Assembly (NCBI RefSeq): GCF_004923255.1
Contig: NZ_QYRT01000020.1
Location: 1 to 63,877, forward strand
Length of the DNA: 63,877 nt
From: Subtercola vilae
GTDB lineage: Bacteria; Actinomycetota; Actinomycetes; Actinomycetales; Microbacteriaceae
Direction: 5' to 3'
A program made the translations under genes and the position numbers. Below are positions 1 through 10,300 of this stretch, one piece after another (position 1 is the first letter of the stretch; every line of letters begins with the position of its first letter). The notes under the pieces are model-generated. The model had not been told where the DNA came from, searched no databases, and saw only the letters and a list, made by a program, of their open reading frames with translations.

Positions 1-8
1 TCCCTAAT

Positions 9-127
9 GTTTCGGCGGCCATAGCGCGAGGGAAACGCCCGGTAACATTCCGAACCCGGAAGCTAAGACTCGCAGCGCCGATGGTACTGCAAGGGAGACC
101 TTGTGGGAGAGTAGGACACCGCCGGAC
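9..127 (+). rRNA. rrf: 5S ribosomal RNA
   Basis: The stretch has the 5S layout: terminal helix arms GTTTCGGCGG and CCGCCGGAC, the conserved CGAACCCGGAAG segment of the beta domain, and a GGGAGAGTAGG segment near the 3' end. Length is about 119 nt, which is normal. The 16S and 23S genes would lie upstream, outside the window. The ends are judged by pairing and may be off by a few bases. Confidence 0.95.
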
Positions 128-143
128 CCACCTTAAGAAACAA

Positions 144-181
144 GACCAGAAGCCCACCTCACACGAGATGGGCTTCTGGTC
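144..181 (+). terminator. rRNA operon terminator hairpin
   Basis: A perfect 13-bp inverted repeat (GACCAGAAGCCCA at 144-156, TGGGCTTCTGGTC at 169-181) encloses a 12-nt loop. It lies 16 nt after the 5S rRNA. The run after it is only weakly T-rich. Position and stem strength make it the likely end of the rRNA transcript. Confidence 0.85.
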
Positions 182-256
182 GTTAACGCCTCGTTTCTTT
201 CATCTAGACTCGAACCCACATCTACACAGCGCGCGTACAACAGCAGAAGGAGTGTC

Positions 257-1357
257 ATGAGCGATTCACCAGACAGGGAGAAACGCCCAGGGCGCCGCGA
301 AGACGGTGCGCGTGCAGACGGGCCACGGGGTGGTTCAGACCGGCCCCGTAGCGCGAGGCCCCCGCAGTCCGCTTCGGGCCAGGGCTATCAGGGTGCGAAC
401 AACAAGGGTGGCAGGCCCGCCAAAGACGGCGAACGTCGCCTCTGGACGAGCGACGGCAAACCCGCGCGCAGCGCCGCCCCCGGTTCTCGCGATACCCACA
501 GCCAGCGCGGCGGTTACCGCGATGAGGGGCTGACCCCCGAAGAGTTGATGGCGCGCGAGCTGCGTGCGGTCAGGTCTCACCACGACGACCCTGATGTTCC
601 CGAAGACGTGTCGGTGAAAGAACTCGATCGTGGGGCCTTCAACGAACTGAAGACGCTCTCGAAAGAGAACGCCGACGGCGTTGCGAAGCACCTGGTGATG
701 GTTGCGCGGTTGATCGAGAGCGATCCAGAGCTCGCCCACAAACACGCGACGTCGGCCTCGCGGCGCGCAGGTCGTATCGCGATGGTGCGGGAGACCCTCG
801 CGATCACTGCCTACGCCACGGGCGACTATGCCCTGGCCATCCGGGAGCTGCGCACCTATCGCCGCATCTCTGGGTCGAACGAGCAACTGGCACTCATGGT
901 CGACAGCGAGCGTGGCCTCGGCCGACCCGACCGTGCCCTGGAGCTCGGCCGTTCGGTTGCGCGCGACACGCTGTCGCCGGCGACGCAGGTGGCAGTAGCC
1001 ATCGCGATGTCGGGGGCCAGGCTCGACCTCGAGCAGCCTGAGGCGGCTCTGGCTGAGCTCAGCATTCCCCAACTCGACCCGACGCGCGCCTACACCTACA
1101 GCCCTGAGCTGTTCTGGGCGTACGCCGAAGTTCTCGACGATCTGCACCGCGACGACGAGGCGGCCACCTGGCGGGCTCATGCGGAGCGTGCCGAGCAGGC
1201 CCTCGATGCGGCTGTGGCCGTCGACGACGATGACCTGGTCGAGGTCTTTGAAGAAGACGTTTTCGAAGACGGCGATGCCTTTGTCGTGACGGCAGAAGTC
1301 GACGACGAGAACCCCGAAGAAACGGTTGACGCACCTGTTCACGACGAAGAGAAATAG
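257..1357 (+). CDS. TPR-like helical protein with basic N-terminus and acidic C-terminus
   Basis: The protein has 366 residues. Residues 1-110 are rich in Arg, Gly, Pro and Asp and look disordered. Residues about 110-320 form a run of helices with TPR-like spacing of Ala, Leu and aromatic residues (for example around AITAYATGDYALAIRELR). The last 50 residues are strongly acidic. I see no catalytic motif or membrane segment. The ATG follows GAAGGAG at a good distance. It is the first gene of the forward run and abuts the HAD phosphatase gene. A scaffold or RNA/protein-binding role is possible, but the function is not known. Confidence 0.8.
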   Translation: MSDSPDREKRPGRREDGARADGPRGGSDRPRSARPPQSASGQGYQGANNKGGRPAKDGERRLWTSDGKPARSAAPGSRDTHSQRGGYRDEGLTPEELMARELRAVRSHHDDPDVPEDVSVKELDRGAFNELKTLSKENADGVAKHLVMVARLIESDPELAHKHATSASRRAGRIAMVRETLAITAYATGDYALAIRELRTYRRISGSNEQLALMVDSERGLGRPDRALELGRSVARDTLSPATQVAVAIAMSGARLDLEQPEAALAELSIPQLDPTRAYTYSPELFWAYAEVLDDLHRDDEAATWRAHAERAEQALDAAVAVDDDDLVEVFEEDVFEDGDAFVVTAEVDDENPEETVDAPVHDEEK

Positions 1358-1358
1358 G

Positions 1359-2351
1359 GTGACAGCGCCCACTCCGCTCGATGGGGTCGATGTCGTTCTG
1401 GCCGATCTCGATGGAGTCGTCTACAAGGGCAAGGGCGCCATCGACCACGCTGTCGATGCCCTGAACCGGGCGGCAGGCGAAGGCCACGCTGTGGCGTACA
1501 TCACGAACAACGCTTCTCGCACCGACGTGCAGGTGGCCGACCACCTCTCGAGCTTCGGGCTCAGCGTGTCCCCCCACGACGTGGTCACGAGCCCGCAGGC
1601 GGCAGTTCGACTTCTGGTCGATCTCGTGGCTCCGAACTCGAAGATTCTGGTCGTGGGTGGCGAGGGGCTCACCAGTGAGGTTGAGAAGGCCGGCTTCACC
1701 GTGGTGCGTGAGGCCTCTGATCAGCCGGCGGCAGTGATTCAGGGCTTCTCGCCCGATGTGGGGTGGAAGCATCTGGCCGAGGCGAGCTTTGCGTTGCATA
1801 CCGGTATTCCATGGGTGGCGACGAACACCGACTGGACCATTCCGGTGGAGGGTGGCATCGCCCCCGGCAATGGCACTCTGGTCTCTGCGGTGCACACGGC
1901 TGTGGGCACGCTGCCTGTCGTGGGCGGAAAACCTGAGCGGGCGATCTTCGATGCGGCCGTTGCACGATTCGGTGCGAAGCAGCCCATCTTCATCGGCGAC
2001 AGGCTCGACACTGACATCGTGGGGGCGAACAAGGCGGGCATGCGGTCCATTCATGTGCTGACCGGCATCGACGGGCCGAAGCAGCTCATCGCGGCCGACA
2101 AAGACTCGCGCCCCACCTTCATTCTCGACGACCTCCGTGGGTTGTTCGAGCCGTATCCGGCGCTCGAACTCTCGAAAGACGGGGCCACCGCTACGGTCGG
2201 TGCCGCAGTCGTACGCATTCGCGGCAACGATGTTGAGTTGGTGAAGCCGGGGGAGTCGAGCGTGAACAGGTTGCGGGCAGCGTGCGGGTTGATCTGGGCA
2301 TCCGGGCGCCCCATCTACGGCCTCACCGTGGCTCCTCAGCTCTACAGCTGA
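1359..2351 (+). CDS. HAD-IIA family (NagD-like) phosphatase
   Basis: Haloacid-dehalogenase-type hydrolase of about 330 residues. The nucleophile motif LADLDGVVYKG gives D16 and D18. The motif YITNNAS follows, and the C-terminal Mg-binding motif is IGDRLDTDIVGA. This matches the NagD/4-nitrophenylphosphatase/phosphoglycolate-phosphatase group (HAD-IIA). A C-terminal extension of roughly 80 residues (from about 250) is beyond the usual core. GTG 1359 is chosen because it starts right after the upstream stop and sits behind GAAGAG. An in-frame ATG at 1326 would overlap the upstream gene by 32 nt. The physiological phosphate ester cannot be told from sequence. Confidence 0.85.
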   Translation: MTAPTPLDGVDVVLADLDGVVYKGKGAIDHAVDALNRAAGEGHAVAYITNNASRTDVQVADHLSSFGLSVSPHDVVTSPQAAVRLLVDLVAPNSKILVVGGEGLTSEVEKAGFTVVREASDQPAAVIQGFSPDVGWKHLAEASFALHTGIPWVATNTDWTIPVEGGIAPGNGTLVSAVHTAVGTLPVVGGKPERAIFDAAVARFGAKQPIFIGDRLDTDIVGANKAGMRSIHVLTGIDGPKQLIAADKDSRPTFILDDLRGLFEPYPALELSKDGATATVGAAVVRIRGNDVELVKPGESSVNRLRAACGLIWASGRPIYGLTVAPQLYS

Positions 2352-2373
2352 CCGGCCGCGGTACCCTAGACAG

Positions 2374-2571
2374 GTGACTTTCGAGCCGAACGAACCAACG
2401 GGCGAGGGCTCTGCTGCCCCGACCGACTATCCGCGCGACGGTGGCCTGGTCACGCGTCTGCGGGTCATCGAAGACCAGCCGCTCGATACTCGGGCGGGGG
2501 CGTACGTGCAGGTGTACGACGAGTTGCGGGTGCGGCTCGAAGGCGGAGACGTTTCGACCAACCGTGCCTGA
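2374..2571 (+). CDS. small conserved-type protein upstream of tlyA
   Basis: A 65-residue product starting at GTG 2374, with an acidic N-terminal third and a likely helix or strand pair (VTRLRVIEDQPL, AYVQVYDELRVRL). Its stop overlaps the tlyA start by 8 nt, so the two are translationally coupled. I recognise no domain. The coupling and coding-like third-position GC support a real gene. A small partner of its neighbours is possible but unproven. Confidence 0.65.
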   Translation: MTFEPNEPTGEGSAAPTDYPRDGGLVTRLRVIEDQPLDTRAGAYVQVYDELRVRLEGGDVSTNRA

Positions 2572-3385
2572 GCCCGAATCTGCTCGGCTCGACCAGGCGC
2601 TGGCTACGAGCGGTCTCGCCCGGTCACGAAACCACGCGGCGCAGCTCATCGTCGACGGTTTTGTGCGGGTCGATGAGGTCGTGGTGGTGAAGCCCTCAGC
2701 GAAGGTGCGCGAGGGTCAGTCGCTGCGGGTCGAGGGCGAAGACCACTATGTGAGTCGTGGTGCCGGCAAGCTCGTTGCGGCTCTCGATGCCTTCGCGGGT
2801 GTCGTGGTGAAGGGCCGCGTCGCGCTCGATGCGGGCGCCTCGACCGGCGGGTTCAGCCAGGTGCTGCTCGAGCGGGGAGCCGCGCGGGTGCTCGCGGTCG
2901 ACGTGGGGCACGGGCAGATGTCGCCGGTGGTGGCACAGGATGCCCGGGTCAGCGTCGTCGAGGGCTACAACATCAGGCACGCCACGCCCGAGTCGCTCGC
3001 GGCGGCGTCGAACGAGAGCGCGGCCCCCCAGCTCGTGGTGGCCGACCTCTCGTTCATCTCGCTGACAACGGTGCTGCCCGCGCTCGTGGCGGTGGCGGCA
3101 CCCGGCGCAGATTTCGTGCTGCTGGTGAAGCCGCAGTTCGAGGTGGGCAGAACGGGCATCCGCGAAGGCGTAGTGAAGAACGCCGGGCTGAGGGCCGATG
3201 CGATTTCGACGGTCTTGTGGGCCGCGTTCGATCTCGGGTTGTCGACGGCGGGGCTCATCTCCTCCCCAATCGTGGGCAACCACGGAAATCATGAGTATCT
3301 GGTTTGGCTCAGTGCTTCGGTCGGCAGCAATCCGACAGAATGGTTAGACCGCGTTCTTTCAGTGGCAGGAGCACACACCCCGTGA
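2564..3385 (+). CDS. tlyA: TlyA-family rRNA 2'-O-methyltransferase
   Basis: The protein has 273 residues. An N-terminal S4 RNA-binding domain (residues 1-65, RLDQALATSGLARSRNHAAQ) is followed by an FtsJ-like Rossmann methyltransferase with the SAM motif DAGASTGGFSQVLL. In characterised TlyA the substrates are cytidines of 16S and 23S rRNA, and loss causes capreomycin resistance. The GTG at 2564 gives the canonical N-terminus and an 8-nt overlap with the small upstream gene. The longer open frame upstream of it is out-of-frame coding sequence and is not used. The 3' end overlaps nadK by 4 nt. Confidence 0.93.
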   Translation: MPEPESARLDQALATSGLARSRNHAAQLIVDGFVRVDEVVVVKPSAKVREGQSLRVEGEDHYVSRGAGKLVAALDAFAGVVVKGRVALDAGASTGGFSQVLLERGAARVLAVDVGHGQMSPVVAQDARVSVVEGYNIRHATPESLAAASNESAAPQLVVADLSFISLTTVLPALVAVAAPGADFVLLVKPQFEVGRTGIREGVVKNAGLRADAISTVLWAAFDLGLSTAGLISSPIVGNHGNHEYLVWLSASVGSNPTEWLDRVLSVAGAHTP

Positions 3386-4332
3386 CGTCGACCCGATTCA
3401 TTCTTGTTGTGCTGCACACGGGGCGGGGCGACTCGGTTGAGGCAGCCATGCGGGTGTGCGACCAGCTCGCCGCGTCGGGCGTGACCCCGGTGCTCTCGCC
3501 GAGCGACTTGGCAGATATCGCCGACCACCTGAGCGACCCTTCGGTGATCGCGGTGCTCGGCGAAGACGTCGAGCTGGGCGAGCTCGAACTCGTCATTGTG
3601 CTGGGCGGCGACGGAACAATTCTGCGCGCGGCCGAGGTGGTGCGGGGGTGTTCCGTTCCGCTGCTGGGCGTGAACCTCGGGCACGTGGGCTTCCTGGCAG
3701 AGAGTGAGCGTGAAGAGCTCGGCGCCTCGGTTGAGCGCGTGCTGAGCGGCGACTACACGGTCGAAGAGCGCATGACAATCGACATCGTTGTCACCGGCAC
3801 CAACCATGACACGGGTGACACCGAGATTCTCTATGAGGGCTGGGCTCTGAACGAGGCGACGGTCGAGAAGGCCAGCCGGGAGCGCATGATCGAGGTCGTG
3901 ATCGAGGTCGACGGCCGGCCGCTGTCGACGTTCGGCTGCGATGGAGTGGTCATGGCGACGCCGACGGGCTCGACGGCGTACTCGTTCAGTGCGGGTGGGC
4001 CCATTGTGTGGCCGAGCCTGGATGCGCTGTTGTTCGTTCCGCTGAGCCCGCACGCGCTGTTCTCTCGTGCGCTCGTGATCGGGCCCGACTCGGTGTTGGC
4101 CGTCGAACTGCTCGAGCGCACTCCGGGTGCTGGGGTGCTGTGGTGTGACGGTCGGCGCGGGTTCGACCTGCCCCAGGGCGCGCGGGTCGAGTCGCGGCGG
4201 TCGAGCGTTCCGGTTCGCCTGGCGCGGCTGACGCACGGCCCGTTCTCCGACCGGTTGGTGCAGAAGTTCTCGCTGCCCGTCGAGGGTTGGCGCGGCCCGG
4301 TGACCCGCGATGAGGTCGGTGAGGCTCGATGA
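3382..4332 (+). CDS. nadK: NAD kinase
   Basis: Phosphorylates NAD to NADP in the cytosol. The 316-residue protein carries the hallmark VLGGDGTILRA motif and the downstream NLGHVGFLAE segment, and the second conserved region MATPTGSTAYSFSAGGPI. The start is the GTG that overlaps the tlyA stop (GTGA at 3382), and the stop overlaps recN (ATGA at 4329). The tlyA-nadK-recN order is typical of actinobacteria. Length and motifs are complete. Confidence 0.96.
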   Translation: MTSTRFILVVLHTGRGDSVEAAMRVCDQLAASGVTPVLSPSDLADIADHLSDPSVIAVLGEDVELGELELVIVLGGDGTILRAAEVVRGCSVPLLGVNLGHVGFLAESEREELGASVERVLSGDYTVEERMTIDIVVTGTNHDTGDTEILYEGWALNEATVEKASRERMIEVVIEVDGRPLSTFGCDGVVMATPTGSTAYSFSAGGPIVWPSLDALLFVPLSPHALFSRALVIGPDSVLAVELLERTPGAGVLWCDGRRGFDLPQGARVESRRSSVPVRLARLTHGPFSDRLVQKFSLPVEGWRGPVTRDEVGEAR

Positions 4333-6113
4333 GTAAGGGCCAGGTACAGGCACAGCCGGCAGTCGTCGGCGCCGCCCCCACGAACCGCGGGGTGATCGAC
4401 GAGATCACCATTCGAGACCTCGGGGTGATCGCCGAGGCTGTTCTGCCGCTCGGTGCAGGTTTCACGGCCGTGACCGGTGAGACCGGCGCGGGCAAGACCA
4501 TGGTGGTTCAGGCGCTCGGCCTGCTGATGGGCGAACGTGCGGTGGCCGGGCAGGTGCGCATCGGCAGCACGCAGACCTGGGTGGAGGGGCGGTGGCGGGT
4601 TCCCGTCGACGGCCCCGTCGCCGAGCGTGTGCGTGACGCCGGCGGCGAGATCGACGACCTGGGTGCTTCGCCAGAGTCGATGGGCGAACTCATCCTGTCT
4701 CGGTCGGTGTCGGGCGAGGGTCGCAGCCGAGCGATTGTGGGCGGCCGGAGTGCCCCTGTGGGCGTGCTCGGAGAGCTCGGCGAGCGGTTGGTTGTGGTGC
4801 ACGGGCAGTCCGACCAGCTGCGCCTGCGATCATCCACCCAGCAACGACTCGCGCTCGACCGGTTCGCGGGCCCCACCTTCCACGCTGCCCTCGGCGTCTA
4901 CGAAGAGACCTACGCGGGCTGGCAGCGGCTGCAGGTCGAGCTTGAAACGCTTGTATCGCAGCGGGAAGAGCGAATTCGCGAGGCAGACGCGCTCCGCGTT
5001 GCCGTCACCGAGATCGACGCCGTTCTGCCCCAGCCGGGCGAAGACGTCACCCTCGCCGAACGTGCGGCGCGCCTCACCAACCTCGAAGACCTCCGAGTGG
5101 CTGCTGCGGCCGCGCGGGAGGCCGTGTCAAGCGACGACCTCGACGGCCGACCCGACACCGTGAGCCTCATCGACTCGGCCCTTCGCCAGCTCGAGCGGGT
5201 GAGCGCACACGACTCGGCCCTCGAGCCGATCGTCGAGTCGCTGGCCAGCGCGTCGTTTCTCGTGGCCGAAATCTCGACCCAACTGTCGAGCTACCTCGCC
5301 GAACTCGACACCGACGGTGGGGCCGAGCTCGACGACGTGCAGGAGCGGCGGGCCGAACTCTCGGTGCTCGCCCGCAAATACGGCCCCTCGCTCGACGATG
5401 TGATTGAGTATGTCGCGTCGGCCGGCCCTCGCCTCATCGAACTCGAGAACGACTCCGACCGCATCGACGAACTCACCGACCAGGTGGCCGAACGCGCAGC
5501 GATAGTGGATGCCCTGGCCACCGATCTGAGCACCGCCCGCCTCGAGGCGGCCGGTCGTCTCTCCGGGCTGGTCTCCGACGAGCTGACAGCCCTCGCCATG
5601 AGTGGCTCGCAGCTGATCGTCGAGGTTCTGTCCGGCGACGAAGTCACCGCCTCCGGCCGTGACACCGTACATTTTCTGCTGGCTTCGCATGCCGGTACCG
5701 AGCCGCGCCCGCTCGGCCGGGGTGCTTCGGGCGGCGAGCTCTCACGCATCATGCTGGCCATCGAAGTGGTGCTCGCCGCGACCGACCCCGTGCCCACCTT
5801 CGTGTTCGACGAGGTCGACGCGGGGGTCGGCGGAGCTTCGGCCATCGAGATCGGCCGACGGCTCGCTCGGCTGGCCGAGGGTTCGCAGGTGATCGTGGTC
5901 ACCCACCTCGCGCAGGTGGCCGCCTTCGCCACGAACCACCTGTCGGTGATCAAAGACAGTGACGGCGCGGTGACCGAGAGCAGTGTGCGCCAGCTCACCG
6001 GCGAAGACCGGGTGGCGGAGATGGCGCGTCTGCTGTCGGGGCTGCCCGACTCCGAGAGCGGGCTGGCCCACGCACGCGAGCTGATCGAGTTGGCGGCGAG
6101 CCGCAGCGTGTAG
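4329..6113 (+). CDS. recN: DNA repair protein RecN
   Basis: SMC-like ATPase for double-strand-break repair, 594 residues. Walker A is GETGAGKT at residues 50-57. The central half is a long coiled coil (about 160-370). The ABC signature (ASGGELSRIMLA) is near residue 465, with Walker B/D-loop VFDEVDAGVGG soon after and a VTHLAQVAA H-loop. The N-terminus carries about 20 extra residues before the usual IRDLGVI start, so a slightly later start is possible. It overlaps nadK by 4 nt. Confidence 0.95.
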   Translation: MSKGQVQAQPAVVGAAPTNRGVIDEITIRDLGVIAEAVLPLGAGFTAVTGETGAGKTMVVQALGLLMGERAVAGQVRIGSTQTWVEGRWRVPVDGPVAERVRDAGGEIDDLGASPESMGELILSRSVSGEGRSRAIVGGRSAPVGVLGELGERLVVVHGQSDQLRLRSSTQQRLALDRFAGPTFHAALGVYEETYAGWQRLQVELETLVSQREERIREADALRVAVTEIDAVLPQPGEDVTLAERAARLTNLEDLRVAAAAAREAVSSDDLDGRPDTVSLIDSALRQLERVSAHDSALEPIVESLASASFLVAEISTQLSSYLAELDTDGGAELDDVQERRAELSVLARKYGPSLDDVIEYVASAGPRLIELENDSDRIDELTDQVAERAAIVDALATDLSTARLEAAGRLSGLVSDELTALAMSGSQLIVEVLSGDEVTASGRDTVHFLLASHAGTEPRPLGRGASGGELSRIMLAIEVVLAATDPVPTFVFDEVDAGVGGASAIEIGRRLARLAEGSQVIVVTHLAQVAAFATNHLSVIKDSDGAVTESSVRQLTGEDRVAEMARLLSGLPDSESGLAHARELIELAASRSV

Positions 6114-6338
6114 GTGTGCCGCGGCGTGGAGCTGACCCGTAGCGTCGAGTTGGCACGCAGCGTTCAGACGAGCGCGGTGAGCGGGCCATCGGCTTGGGCA
6201 TGGCCGATTGAGTGGTCAGAAGTCCAGCAAAAAAGCGAACTCGCAATGCTCGACGTTTGCCCCTACCGTGAGAGAGCATCGCCTCCGCCAGTGTCGTCGC
6301 GATTCCAGATGCGCAATGACCTCAAGCCAGGAGATTTC

Positions 6339-7859
6339 GTGCCCGACAACTCAGTTCCCGAGGCGCCCGCCGCGGCCCCAGCCACGAGCAGCACCGCTGG
6401 TGCGGCACGGCGTGCGGGGGCATCCACAGCCGCCGAACAGCCCGAGCACCCTCGTCGACGCTGGGTCGTGCTCGGCATCGTGGCGCTCGCCCAGCTCACG
6501 GTGGTGCTCGACGGAACCATCGTGAACATTGCTCTGCCCGATGCCCAGATCGACCTCGGCATGAGCGACGCCGACCGCAGTTGGGTGATCACGCTGTACG
6601 CGCTGGCATTTGGCGCACTGCTGCTGCTCGGTGGTCGCGTGGCCGACTACTGGGGCCGCAAACGTTCGTTCATCGTCGGCATGGCCGGGTTTGCGCTCGC
6701 ATCGGGTATCGGTGGGCTCGCGAGCAGCAGCGAGATGTTGCTCGTCGCCCGCGGCGCGCAGGGTGTGTTCGCTGCGCTTCTCGCGCCGGCAGCCCTCGCG
6801 CTCTTGTCGGTGACCTTTCCGTCGGGGCCGAGCCGCGGCAAGGCGTTTGCCGTGTACGGCACCATCGCGGGTGGGGGAGCGGCCATCGGGCTCGTGCTCG
6901 GCGGCGTACTCACCGACTACCTCAGCTGGCACTGGTGTCTGCTGGTGAACGTTCCGATCGCCATTGTGGCGGTGGCGTTTGCCATTCCGATTCTCAAAGA
7001 GAGCAAGGCCGAGGGCGACACGCGCTACGACATCCCTGGTGCGCTTCTCGTGACGCTCGGCCTGGCATCGGTGGTCTACGGGTTCTCGCGGGCCAGCAAC
7101 GGCTGGGGAAACCTCGACACCATCGGGTTTCTCGTGCTGGGCGTGGCGCTGCTCGTCGCGTTCGTCGTTGTCGAGTCTCGCGTGGCGAACCCCCTGCTGC
7201 CGCTTCGCGTAGTGGCGAACCGGGTGCGCGGCGGGGCGTACCTCACGTCGATCCTGGTGGGTGCGGCGCTGCTCGGCGGCCTGCTCTACCTGACGCTCTA
7301 CTTTCAGATCGTGCTCAAGTTCTCGCCGCTGCACTCGGGTATCGCCTCACTGCCCATGACGGCGTCGATCATTGTGACGGCCACGCTGATCTCGCGTGTT
7401 CTCACGCGGGTCGGGCCGCGCATCCTGATGACCGCTGGCCCCGTCGTGGCCGCGGGCGGGTTGTTCTGGCTCAGCCACATCACCGTTCAGGGCAACTATC
7501 TCACCGAGGTTCTGCCCGGCCAGATTCTGCTCGGTGTGGGGCTCGCGCTGGTGTTCGTGCCGCTGCAGAACGTGGCGCTCTCGGGCATCGAAGAACGCGA
7601 CTCGGGCGTTGCCAGCGCCGCCGTGACGGCCACGCAGCAGATCGGCGGCTCGATTGGCACGGCGGTGTTCACGGCGCTCTACACTGCTGCGGCGGCCGCA
7701 TATCTGTCGGTCAACCAGAGCAAGAACCCGCTGCCGAGTTTTGTCGATGGCTACTCGACTGTCTTCATCGCTGCGGCCATCACCGTGCTCGCTGCGGCAC
7801 CGATTGCATACCTGCTCGTCAACATCAAGCGTGACGCATTCGCCGCGTCGCAGAGGTAG
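6339..7859 (+). CDS. MFS drug-exporter-type transporter (DHA2, 14 TM)
   Basis: A 506-residue inner-membrane protein of the EmrB/QacA group. After about 45 disordered residues come 14 predicted membrane helices. Family motifs are present: DGTIVNIALPDAQIDLGMS in helix 1, the helix 2-3 loop GGRVADYWGRKRSF, and a motif-C-like GGAAIGLVLGGVL. GTG 6339 has AGGAG 5 nt upstream (6329-6333). The open frame continues upstream to 6114, but that part has no family similarity. The 225 nt after recN hold no other gene I can support. Proton-driven efflux of drugs or metabolites is the family role; the substrate is unknown. Confidence 0.9.
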   Translation: MPDNSVPEAPAAAPATSSTAGAARRAGASTAAEQPEHPRRRWVVLGIVALAQLTVVLDGTIVNIALPDAQIDLGMSDADRSWVITLYALAFGALLLLGGRVADYWGRKRSFIVGMAGFALASGIGGLASSSEMLLVARGAQGVFAALLAPAALALLSVTFPSGPSRGKAFAVYGTIAGGGAAIGLVLGGVLTDYLSWHWCLLVNVPIAIVAVAFAIPILKESKAEGDTRYDIPGALLVTLGLASVVYGFSRASNGWGNLDTIGFLVLGVALLVAFVVVESRVANPLLPLRVVANRVRGGAYLTSILVGAALLGGLLYLTLYFQIVLKFSPLHSGIASLPMTASIIVTATLISRVLTRVGPRILMTAGPVVAAGGLFWLSHITVQGNYLTEVLPGQILLGVGLALVFVPLQNVALSGIEERDSGVASAAVTATQQIGGSIGTAVFTALYTAAAAAYLSVNQSKNPLPSFVDGYSTVFIAAAITVLAAAPIAYLLVNIKRDAFAASQR

Positions 7860-7871
7860 GGGCAGCCGTGC

Positions 7872-9635
<1,764 letters not shown>

Positions 9636-9637
9636 GC

Positions 9638-10291
9638 GTGACAACTGAAGCGGGTTCCTCTGCCCCGCTCGTCGACGACGAGATCGAGCCCACCATCACC
9701 CAGAGCGACGTGGTGTTCGACGGCAAGATCTGGGATGTCCGACGCGAGACCTTCACCTACAACGGTGCCGAGGTGGTGCGCGAGTTCGTCGCCCACACCG
9801 GCGCCGTGGCTGTTCTCGCCATCGATGACGACGACAACGTTCTGCTGATCAAGCAGTACCGCCACCCCATTCGCAAGCGCGAGTGGGAGATTCCGGCGGG
9901 GCTGCTCGACGGCGACGGCGAAGACTACCTCGTCGCGGCGCAGCGCGAACTGGCCGAAGAGGTCGACCTCGAAGCGGCCGGCTTGAGCGTGCTCACCGAC
10001 TACGCCACTACTCCGGGCGGCAACAATGAGATCATCCGCATCTACGTCGCCCGCGGGCTCACGGCCACCACGACGGCTTTCGACCGCGAAGACGAAGAGG
10101 CCGACATGGAGCTGCGCTGGGTGGCGCTCGACGACATCGTCGACGGCGTGCTCGCCCGCGAGCTTCAGAACCCGTCGCTTGTCATCGCGTCGCTCGCCGC
10201 GCAGGCTTCTCGCGCCCGCGGCTGGTCGACGCTGGCGCCGAGTGACGCGCCGTGGCCCGAGTACGCTCGTCTGCACCCCGAGAACGACTAA
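9638..10291 (+). CDS. Nudix hydrolase, ADP-ribose pyrophosphatase type
   Basis: The protein has 217 residues. The Nudix box runs from IPAGLLDGDGE to AAQRELAEEVDLEA, with the metal-binding REL-EE glutamates intact. The preceding QYRHPIRKREWE and the downstream TTPGGNNEIIRIY fit the ADP-ribose pyrophosphatase branch. It starts at GTG 9638, two bases after pyrG, and ends 9 nt before xerD. This pyrG-nudix-xerD order is usual in actinobacteria. The exact nucleoside diphosphate is not determinable here. Confidence 0.92.
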   Translation: MTTEAGSSAPLVDDEIEPTITQSDVVFDGKIWDVRRETFTYNGAEVVREFVAHTGAVAVLAIDDDDNVLLIKQYRHPIRKREWEIPAGLLDGDGEDYLVAAQRELAEEVDLEAAGLSVLTDYATTPGGNNEIIRIYVARGLTATTTAFDREDEEADMELRWVALDDIVDGVLARELQNPSLVIASLAAQASRARGWSTLAPSDAPWPEYARLHPEND

Positions 10292-10300
10292 CTTGGCAGC